A stretch of DNA of 64,000 nucleotides from Oribacterium sp. (GTDB taxonomy: Bacteria > Bacillota > Clostridia > Lachnospirales > Lachnospiraceae). The notes beneath the pieces are model-generated. The model had not been told where the DNA came from and did not search any database. It was given only the letters and a program-made list of their open reading frames with translations. The stretch lies in NCBI GenBank assembly GCA_004554245.1, contig SFND01000013.1, forward strand, positions 28,600-92,599. The letters run 5' to 3'. This document shows, in pieces, positions 58,393 to 64,000 of the stretch; within the stretch, counting starts at the first letter, position 1; every line of letters begins with the position of its first letter. The position numbers and the translations under genes were made by a program.

Positions 58393-58504
58393 GCGGAGCA
58401 TGAGGATGTGGAGGACGGAGTCATTGACCGAGGACATAGCAGTGCCGGGCAGTTAATATAATTTAGATTATGATAATTTGAATTATATTAACCGCCCGGC
58501 GCTG
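58393..58504. repeat. Composite repeat: GGCATTGG-like core plus AT-rich hairpin (copy 3)
   Basis: GCGGAGCATGAGGATGTGGA GGACGGAGTCATTGACCGAG GACATAG, then arms CAGTGCCGGGCAGTTAATATAA (from 58440) and TTATATTAACCGCCCGGCGCTG (to 58504). It is the counterpart of copy 1 at 55.55-55.66 kb, and both continue into GTATT(T/C)ATA(A/C)CTCTTC. Confidence 0.7.
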
Positions 58505-58558
58505 TATTCATACCTCTTCAGTTATATGAGTTCTGTACTGATTGGGAAGACGGCGTGG

Positions 58559-58717
58559 TCAGTCGTCCTCCGAGAGGATGTCGCGGCGGAGGATGTGCCG
58601 GAGGTCTGCGCTGCTGAGGTCCTGCACGAGGTGAGTGACGAGGGCGATGGTGGCGTCGATGTCAATGGTCCTGCAGAAGTTGTAATGGCTGTGCACGTAG
58701 CGGCTCGCCTCTTCATC
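58559..58717 (-). pseudogene. Small decayed coding fragment after the aminotransferase gene
   Basis: A 52-codon open stretch DEEASRYVHSHYNFCRTIDI DATIALVTHLVQDLSSADLR HILRRDILSEDD. It has the composition of a folded helical protein but no start codon in frame; an ATG in another frame overlaps the aminotransferase stop (TGATG). It may be the tail of a lost gene or a frameshifted small protein. I do not recognise the family. Confidence 0.4.
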
Positions 58718-59924
58718 ACGCGTTGAATACGTACTTGTCGAGGCGGTCAAATGCTTCCTGAACTCTGGAGAGTGGAAGTGCGAGGTTGATACGTAAGTGG
58801 CATGGGCCGTGGAACATACGACCGTCCTGACAGGCGACGCCGACATCCCATGCAGCCTTTTCGACATCTTCGATGGTCTTTCCGTGCTTCTCACACCACT
58901 CGCTGCAGTCAACAAACAGCATATAGGTTCCTTCCGGACGGGCTACAGAAACACCCTCGAAGTGATCCCGGATATAGTTGCAGGCATAATCGATATTTCC
59001 GGTGATGACTTCGCGGAGCTCTTCAAGCCACTCATATCCTTCCGGCTGATAAGCACCGATCAGCGCGTGCATGGAGAGGACATTCATGCTGTTATAGTGT
59101 CCTAAGCTGGACTCCTTTTCTACGCGGTCACGGATATGCTTGTTATAGATGATGTGGTAGCTTCCGATCAGACCGGCGAGGTTAAAGGTCTTACTCGGTG
59201 CATAGAGCGCAACGGTACGCATCTTCGCATCCTCCGATACGCTCTGTGTCGGGATATGCTTATGGCCGGTGGTGATGATATCGGACCAGATTTCATCTGA
59301 GATAACCATGACATCATGCTTCTTATAGATCTCCATGGCCTTTTCGATCTCCCAGCGCTCCCATACACGACCACAAGGGTTGTGCGGTGAACAGAAAATC
59401 GCTGCATGAATCTTATTCTCTACGATTTTCTTCTCCATGTCGTCGAAATCCATACGCCATACGCCGTTCTCATCCTTTACGAGATCACTGTGAACGATGT
59501 GATAGCCATTGTTCGTCAGACTGTTGGTGAAGCCGATGTAGGTCGGCTTGTGAACCAGGACGTTATCGCCTCTGGAGCAGTAGACATTAAGTGCTGAAAT
59601 CACGCCGCCGAGAACACCGTTTTCATAACCGATACACTCCGGGGTCAGGTCGGTGACGCCGTTTCGGTTCTTCTGCCACTGGATGATGGCGTCGTAATAC
59701 TCTTTGCGTGGGGAGAAGTAACCATATGCCGGGTGCTTCGCCCGCTCGATGATGGCTTTCGGAATCGTCGGAACGGTCGGGAAGTTCATGTCGGCTACCC
59801 ACATCGGGATGATGTCGAAGCCGTCTTTCGGTGGCTTCGGGGCCATCTTCATCTGACCGAGCGCTTCTACTGCGATCGCGTCTTTACCGACACGATCCAT
59901 AATTGACGTAAAATCATACTTCAT
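58716..59924 (-). CDS. PLP-dependent aminotransferase / C-S lyase (MalY/PatB family)
   Basis: A 402-residue fold-type I PLP enzyme. DIIPMWVADMNFPTVPTI, YGYFSPRKEYYDAI and FCSPHNPCGRVW are MalY/PatB hallmarks; MVISDEIWSDI carries the PLP-binding Asp and YAPSKTFNLAGL the Schiff-base Lys. The C-terminus HLRINLALPLSRVQEAFDRL binds the substrate carboxylate. Members cleave cystathionine or cystine (C-S beta-lyase) or transaminate; this one cannot be assigned further. It is monocistronic. Confidence 0.88.
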   Translation of the reverse strand: MKYDFTSIMDRVGKDAIAVEALGQMKMAPKPPKDGFDIIPMWVADMNFPTVPTIPKAIIERAKHPAYGYFSPRKEYYDAIIQWQKNRNGVTDLTPECIGYENGVLGGVISALNVYCSRGDNVLVHKPTYIGFTNSLTNNGYHIVHSDLVKDENGVWRMDFDDMEKKIVENKIHAAIFCSPHNPCGRVWERWEIEKAMEIYKKHDVMVISDEIWSDIITTGHKHIPTQSVSEDAKMRTVALYAPSKTFNLAGLIGSYHIIYNKHIRDRVEKESSLGHYNSMNVLSMHALIGAYQPEGYEWLEELREVITGNIDYACNYIRDHFEGVSVARPEGTYMLFVDCSEWCEKHGKTIEDVEKAAWDVGVACQDGRMFHGPCHLRINLALPLSRVQEAFDRLDKYVFNA

Positions 59925-60025
59925 CTTCTTATCTCCTTTAACTATACTTTTTAAAATTATACCATCACGCCTTATAAATAGTACATGGAGATTAAACAGA
60001 TGAAGCTGGCAGTAATTTATGATTC

Positions 60026-60061
60026 AAAAAGCGGCGGACCGTGTGGAGCCTGCCGCTTTTT
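60026..60061 (+). terminator. Orphan terminator hairpin
   Basis: AAAAAGCGGC-N16-GCCGCTTTTT, between the aminotransferase promoter region and the two-component leader. No plus-strand gene ends here, so it may terminate a small transcript starting after 59940 or shield the downstream operon. Confidence 0.55.
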
Positions 60062-60089
60062 AAATGGAAGGATATTTATCCGACTGGGA

Positions 60090-60157
60090 AACGCTTTTTG
60101 TGAAAGCCAGTTACAGAAACTGCGGCATGACGATGCGGAGGCCGGAGGCATGGACCG
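60090..60157 (+). repeat. Core repeat copy with extended 5' part
   Basis: ACGCTTTTTGTGAAAGCCAG TTACAGAAACTGCGGCATGA CGATGCGGAGGCCGGAGGCA TGG matches 58207-58270 (GCGCTTTTTGCGAAAGCCAG TCACAGGAACGGCGG...), so the repeat is at least 65 bp long in these two copies. Confidence 0.6.
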
Positions 60158-60261
60158 CCGCGAAATCGCAAGATGAAGTTAAGCATACACAAGATGTACT
60201 GTCGCTCTTTCGGGGAAGGATTATAATTTATTTAAGATGCCGATTCCCTTCCAGGATGGGG

Positions 60262-60450
60262 TATAATGTGATCAGAGATCGCACGGTCGTGGTGCGGAGA
60301 ACTGCGGTGAAAGCCACGACCGTGCAGGTCGACTGCATCAGCCGAAGGCGCCGGAAGCGTGCCACGGCGTGCAGGGGCTGGCTGTGGCGGACGAAGCTGC
60401 AGCGGTGAAAGCCACGAGCGTGCAGGTCGACTGCATTAGCCTGATCAGAG
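60262..60450 (+). promoter_or_regulatory. Promoter and duplicated 40-bp leader of the LytTR operon
   Basis: TATAAT at 60262-60267 is the probable -10. The segment GCGGTGAAAGCCACGACCGT GCAGGTCGACTGCATCAGCC (60304-60343) recurs at 60402-60441 with two changes, and TGATCAGAG flanks the block at 60269 and 60442. The leader also folds through CACGGTCGTGG (60282-60292) / CCACGACCGTG (60314-60324). These paired repeats could be sites for the LytTR regulator or an RNA switch. Confidence 0.55.
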
Positions 60451-60461
60451 GGGGGAGCGGT

Positions 60462-61196
60462 ATGAAGATCGCGATTGTAGATGATATCAAGGGCGAGGCG
60501 GAGCGTCTTTCGGGCCTGGTCGCGCACTACCTGTCGACGCATGGACTGTTCTGTGATCAGACGGATCTGTTTGCGAGCGGGGAGGCCTTCCTCGAGCACT
60601 TCGAGTCGACACGTTACGATATCATCTTTCTCGACATCTATATGAGCGGTATGACCGGCATGGAAACGGCGCGGCGGATCCGGGAGCAGGATACGAACTG
60701 CAGTCTTCTCTTCGTGACGACGTCGCCGGATTTCGCCATCGACAGCTACGACGTGAATGCGACCTACTATCTGCTGAAGCCGGTGAATGAGGCGCAGGTC
60801 ACGCGGGCGCTGGACCGCTGCAACATGGACCAGATCGAGCGCGACCGCTATGTGATGGTGCCGTCTCAGGGGAAAAATGTGCGGCTGTTTCTGCATAACA
60901 TCGCCTACACGGAGTACGTGAGCCGGCGGATCATGGTGTACATGAAGGATGGCGGGACGCTGGAGGTGAATCTGAGCCAGAAGGAGTTTCAGCAGCTGCT
61001 GCTTCCGTTCGACTGGTTCTGCGACTGCATGAAGGGCGTCCTCGTGAACTTCGAGGATGTGCATAAGCTGCAGAGCGACCATTTCGACATGAAGTGCGGT
61101 GCCACCATCGCGATCAGCCGACTGAAGTACAGCGATGTACGTGAGCGGTACCTCGACTATACCTTTAAAACGCTGAGAGAGGGGCAGGCGCTATGA
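60462..61196 (+). CDS. LytTR-family response regulator
   Basis: A 244-residue AgrA/VirR-type regulator. The receiver domain has IAIVDDI at the N-terminus, the phospho-acceptor Asp in DIIFLDIYMSGMTG and Lys in YYLLKPVNE. The C-terminal LytTR domain (residues about 135-240) reads IAYTEYVSRRIMVYMKDGGT, NLSQKEFQQLLLPFDWFCDC MKGVLVNFEDV. GGGGGAG precedes the ATG at 60462. It overlaps the sensor gene by four bases, so they form one two-component system. Confidence 0.9.
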   Translation: MKIAIVDDIKGEAERLSGLVAHYLSTHGLFCDQTDLFASGEAFLEHFESTRYDIIFLDIYMSGMTGMETARRIREQDTNCSLLFVTTSPDFAIDSYDVNATYYLLKPVNEAQVTRALDRCNMDQIERDRYVMVPSQGKNVRLFLHNIAYTEYVSRRIMVYMKDGGTLEVNLSQKEFQQLLLPFDWFCDCMKGVLVNFEDVHKLQSDHFDMKCGATIAISRLKYSDVRERYLDYTFKTLREGQAL

Positions 61197-62659
61197 CCGA
61201 ACTGATCATCAACGAAGCACTGAATACATTTCCGTTCCTTTTCGTGGGGTACCTGCCGGCGCTGGACAGTCTCCGCTCTTCGAAGCGGCGCACCCTTCTA
61301 CGCATACTCCTCTGGGAGTGCGGATATCTATGCATCTTCGGGCTTCTGGTGAAGCTCGGCTTCCCTGCGGTGTACGTGCAGTACCTCGCGGCCCCGCTGT
61401 TTCTCGTGCTGATGATGCTGAATTCCAGGACGGACAGGTGGATCATCCTCTTTCATTTTATTTTTACGATCGACTATCTGCTGGCGATCCGCGCCGCGAC
61501 CTTCTTCCTCTGTGAGAACAACATCGCCCTCGATTTTTACAGCTGGCAGGCCGGCGTCGTGACGCTCGTCATGACGCTCAGTACCATGATTCCGATGTCT
61601 ACATTTCTGCACGAGATCCTTAGGACGCTGATATCCGTCGAGATCCATGATTTCTGGATGACGGCGTGGCTGCTTCCGTTCGTCGCGACCACGATGATCC
61701 TGCTGCTCACCGGCACGATCCGGGACGGCCATGTCGGCAGTCTCGCACTGCTCGCCCGTATCCTGCTGCTGCTCTGTATGTTCATGCTGAGTCATCTGCT
61801 GATCCTCTTTATGAAGAATCTGCAGGAGCAGATCATCACGAACGAGCGAAACAAGACCATGGAAAATCTCCTGCGCGTCCAGACGGAGCAGTTCGAGATG
61901 CTGAAGACGCGCATCATGGAGAGCCGGCGCGCCCGCCACGATTTCCGCCATCATCGCATGGTGCTGAAGGAACTGGCGGACCGGAATGACCTCCATGGGA
62001 TCCGGACCTACCTCGCTGAGTACACTGCAGAGCACGTGGATACGCCGTCGAAGACCTACAGTAACAACCCGACCGTGAACGCGGTCGTCGCTTACTACGC
62101 GGGGCATGCGGAAGCCGCCGGGATCCGCTTTACCGCCCGTGTACAGCTCCCGGAGCGTCTTCTGATTCCGGACCCGATCTTCTGTGTCCTCCTCGGAAAC
62201 CTCCTCGAGAATGCCGTCGACGCCTGTAAGACTGAGCTGAGTCGTGGCGCATCGTCGGGCGCTGCTTCTGCCGAGGCCAATGCCGGCGGACTCGTCACCG
62301 AGGTGGATACTGTTCCGGCCGCAGCCGACAGCCTCACTGCCTCCACCGCGGCCACGGCGATCGATCCGCGCGTCGGCGTGTCCTCGGCTGCGAATATCCG
62401 TTCTGATCAGGCCATCCGCGTGATCGTAAAGCAGAACGGCGACGCCTGCCTCTCCATCGTGGTCGACAACACCTGCAGCCGGAAGCCGATCTGGGACGAG
62501 GGCGAGCTCGTCTCCACGAAGCACGAAGGTCACGGCGTCGGCACTGTCTCGATCCGCTACATCGCCCAGCGCTACGACGGCGATGCCCGCTTCGAGTGGC
62601 GTGACGGCATCTTCTACGCCTCCGTCATGCTGAATCCACAGAGCCCACCGAATCCATAA
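61193..62659 (+). CDS. GHKL sensor histidine kinase (AgrC-like) with low-complexity insert
   Basis: A 488-residue membrane kinase. Six or seven hydrophobic helices fill residues 1-205. The dimerisation helix carries the phospho-acceptor His in RRARHDFRHHRMVLKELADR. The GHKL ATPase has N-box LLGNLLENAVDACK and G-box GHGVGTVSIRYIAQRYDG. Between them, after DACK, about 60 residues rich in Ala, Ser and Thr (ASSGAASAEANAGG...) are inserted before VIVKQNGDACLSIVVDNTC. Relatives lack this insert. No AgrB/AgrD-like genes are nearby, so the signal is unknown. Confidence 0.85.
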   Translation: MTELIINEALNTFPFLFVGYLPALDSLRSSKRRTLLRILLWECGYLCIFGLLVKLGFPAVYVQYLAAPLFLVLMMLNSRTDRWIILFHFIFTIDYLLAIRAATFFLCENNIALDFYSWQAGVVTLVMTLSTMIPMSTFLHEILRTLISVEIHDFWMTAWLLPFVATTMILLLTGTIRDGHVGSLALLARILLLLCMFMLSHLLILFMKNLQEQIITNERNKTMENLLRVQTEQFEMLKTRIMESRRARHDFRHHRMVLKELADRNDLHGIRTYLAEYTAEHVDTPSKTYSNNPTVNAVVAYYAGHAEAAGIRFTARVQLPERLLIPDPIFCVLLGNLLENAVDACKTELSRGASSGAASAEANAGGLVTEVDTVPAAADSLTASTAATAIDPRVGVSSAANIRSDQAIRVIVKQNGDACLSIVVDNTCSRKPIWDEGELVSTKHEGHGVGTVSIRYIAQRYDGDARFEWRDGIFYASVMLNPQSPPNP

Positions 62660-62678
62660 AAACACAGCATCGTAAACG

Positions 62679-62708
62679 AACAGCCGGGTGTTTCCACCCG
62701 GCTGTTTT
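62679..62708 (+). terminator. Terminator of the two-component operon
   Basis: AACAGCCGGGTG-TTTC-CACCCGGCTGTT followed by TTT, 20 bp after the stop. The preceding ACAGCATCGTAAACGAA resembles the sequence before the family C terminators. Confidence 0.85.
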
Positions 62709-62714
62709 TCTGTC

Positions 62715-62800
62715 TTAAGAATTTCGTAAGGGGGTCTGACCCCATAAACTCGAGTTTAGATTCTGTTTAGAAAAATTTAATGGGGTCAGACCCCATTAAA
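62715..62800. repeat. Family D composite (inverted relative to 46.1 kb)
   Basis: CTTAAGAATTTCGTAAG, GGGGTCTGACCCC (62731-62743), ATAAACTCGAGTTTAGATTC TGTTTAGAAAAATTTAAT, GGGGTCAGACCCC (62782-62794), ATTAAAT. Its reverse complement matches 46106-46198 along its length. Confidence 0.85.
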
Positions 62801-62902
62801 TTTCCCACGAGAGGACTGGCCAAGCCAAGTGATTATATGTTATGATATGATGACATGGCATTAAAATTATATCATCGATGATGCGAAGGGGAGAGGAAAA
62901 CA

Positions 62903-63661
62903 ATGACGATCATGGATAGCAGCAAGCCGCTCTATCTGCAGGTAGAGGCGGATATTAAAAACCGTATCCTGTCGAAGCAGTACATGCCGGGAGATAAGCT
63001 TCCAACGGAGAACGAGCTGAGTGCCCAGTATAATGTGAGTAAGATCACGATTCGAAAGGCGATACAGAATTTATCCGATGAGGGATATGTCAATAAGGTA
63101 CAGGGAAAGGGCACCTTCATCAATTTCAAGAAGGACAAGCTGTATCTGAATAAGACCCGCGGCTTCAAGGAGAGTCTGTCGAGCCGTGGACACGCGTCCA
63201 GACACGATATCATCCAGGCATCGTTTCTGTACGCGGATGAGGATATCGCAGAAAAGTTGATGGTTCCACTGGGGACGAAGGTCGTCTATATCGAGCGTCT
63301 GGTCTGGCAGGATGACGAACCGATCGCGGTCGATAAGCTCTACATCGAAGATGCCCGCTTCCCGGACTTCATCACGACGCTTTCGAAGGATCGCTCGTTC
63401 TACCAGGTGATGGATGAGTGCTATCATATCCGGCCGAAGCATTCCGTCCTCGAAATCGACGGCAAGGCTGCACAGAGCCACAGCGCAGATATTCTGAAGT
63501 GTAACGTCGGCGACCCGCTGTTTTCGATTCATAAAATCAGCTATGATCAGAATGATAAGCCGATCCACTACTCACTGACAACGGTTCGCTGTGATCGCAT
63601 CACCTATGTCGTTTCCACGAACGACTCCACGGTCATGGATGAAAAGATCAAGTCGAACTGA
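62903..63661 (+). CDS. GntR-family regulator (HutC/UTRA type)
   Basis: A 252-residue regulator. The N-terminal winged helix is LYLQVEADIKNRILSKQYMP GDKLPTENELSAQYNVSKIT IRKAIQNLSDEGYV. The C-terminal UTRA domain begins near RGFKESLSSRGHASRHDI and includes VYIERLVWQDDEPIAVDKLY. Such proteins usually bind a phosphorylated sugar or amino sugar. GGGGAGAGG precedes the ATG. It is convergent to the PTS enzyme I gene; no sugar PTS or hydrolase gene is in the window to reveal its target. Confidence 0.9.
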   Translation: MTIMDSSKPLYLQVEADIKNRILSKQYMPGDKLPTENELSAQYNVSKITIRKAIQNLSDEGYVNKVQGKGTFINFKKDKLYLNKTRGFKESLSSRGHASRHDIIQASFLYADEDIAEKLMVPLGTKVVYIERLVWQDDEPIAVDKLYIEDARFPDFITTLSKDRSFYQVMDECYHIRPKHSVLEIDGKAAQSHSADILKCNVGDPLFSIHKISYDQNDKPIHYSLTTVRCDRITYVVSTNDSTVMDEKIKSN

Positions 63662-63732
63662 GCTTCCATATAAAAAACGAAGTGCGCTTTCTGCCAGAAA
63701 CAGCGCAGACGCACTGTGTATTTGCCTTCATA

Positions 63733-63784
63733 AAACGCAGAAGGGGCAACCGGCACATCTCGTGTGGTTGCCCCTTCTGCGTTT
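63733..63784. terminator. Bidirectional terminator between the GntR gene and ptsI
   Basis: A 19-bp perfect stem AAACGCAGAAGGGGCAACC / GGTTGCCCCTTCTGCGTTT around a 14-nt loop, between convergent genes. Confidence 0.9.
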
Positions 63785-63816
63785 CGTCTCTTCTGTTTTT
63801 CGCCTTATGAACGCCG

Positions 63817-64000
63817 TCACGCCATTTCGCAGATCTTCCGACGCACGCTGAGCACCATGGATGGTGCGACGCTCAGCTCATCGATTCCCATCTCGACGAA
63901 GCGCTCCGTCAGCGTCGTATCTGCGCCGAGCTCGCCGCAGATGCCGACCCACTTGCCCGCCTTATGCGCGCCATCGATGGTCATCTGAATCATCCGAAGA
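63817..64000 (-). CDS. ptsI: PTS enzyme I, C-terminal end (cut by window edge)
   Basis: The last 60 residues of phosphoenolpyruvate-protein phosphotransferase, which transfers phosphate from PEP to HPr. The translation LRMIQMTIDGAHKAGKWVGI CGELGADTTLTERFVEMGID ELSVAPSMVLSVRRKICEMA contains the GICGELG.D......L..MG.DELSV.P signature of the PEP-binding barrel, with the catalytic Cys. The rest lies beyond the window. Confidence 0.88.
   Translation of the reverse strand, partial: LRMIQMTIDGAHKAGKWVGICGELGADTTLTERFVEMGIDELSVAPSMVLSVRRKICEMA

Noticed and set aside
60026-60176. 63-codon frame upstream of the two-component operon
   Set aside because: It runs through a terminator hairpin and a core repeat, has no family resemblance and no credible ribosome site.

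Overview
The window looks like chromosomal DNA of an anaerobic, fairly GC-rich Clostridia (Firmicutes), most likely a Lachnospiraceae-type organism. Pointers are strong AGGAGG ribosome sites, the FeoA-FeoA-FeoB-PF12669 iron cluster with a DtxR-type regulator, the split iron-sulfur L-serine dehydratase, PTS enzyme I, a YjjI-type glycyl radical enzyme, and lipoproteins with Ala/Thr/Glu tethers. No rRNA, CRISPR array or prophage is visible. The species cannot be named from this sequence.

Layout. 1-1.5 kb: 5' part of aroC and a lactonase. 1.7-5.6 kb: ferrous iron uptake (PF12669 protein, feoB, two feoA) divergent from a DtxR-family regulator, with TTAG-N6-CTAA operators between. 5.9-14.4 kb: a phosphorus block, with polyphosphate kinase and Ppx/GppA overlapping, then a glycerophosphodiesterase and a UgpBECA-type ABC importer. 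14.7-18.5 kb: tRNA-Cys, an RlmI-type methyltransferase, a PHP phosphoesterase, RpiB and a small conserved protein. 18.6-25.3 kb: uracil permease, serine dehydratase with a divergent LysR regulator, a secreted glycosidase-like protein and a lipoprotein. 25.8-35.5 kb: an ABC-F ATPase and a nucleoside-type ABC importer (bmpA ... nupOPQ) with a YjjI glycyl radical enzyme and its YjjW activase between the binding protein and the transporter. 35.7-48.2 kb: hydrolase, MATE exporter, kinase remnant, DUF3298 lipoprotein, diaminopentanoate-dehydrogenase-like oxidoreductase, MerR and LysR regulators, aspartase and a Crp/Fnr-ferredoxin-Hcp-like module. 48.5-60 kb: an accessory, repeat-rich stretch with an IS4-family element, methyltransferase, SWIM protein, ATPase/DUF234, a truncated SRAP gene and several decayed genes. 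60.4-64 kb: a LytTR/GHKL two-component pair, a GntR regulator and the 3' end of ptsI.

The most striking feature is the number of intergenic repeat families, nearly all at gene 3' ends. (A) A long hairpin element has a near-full copy at 5.6 kb, a shorter one at 23.3 kb and partial ones at 9.1 and 31.4 kb. (B) A three-hairpin ~100-bp element at 20.3 and 35.6 kb lies between copies of the host gene's 3' end. (C) A ~120-bp terminator-bearing element is at 46.0 and 49.3 kb. (D) GGGGTCAGACCCC palindromes recur at least a dozen times, some supplying the host gene's stop codon; an IS4-family element has inserted into one of them. (E) A degenerate ~41-50 bp repeat array with inverted halves fills 57.7-58.2 kb, and AT-rich double palindromes flank the ATPase gene.

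The best candidate for new biology is the YjjI/YjjW glycyl radical pair inside a nucleoside transport locus. The reaction of this enzyme family is, to my knowledge, unknown.
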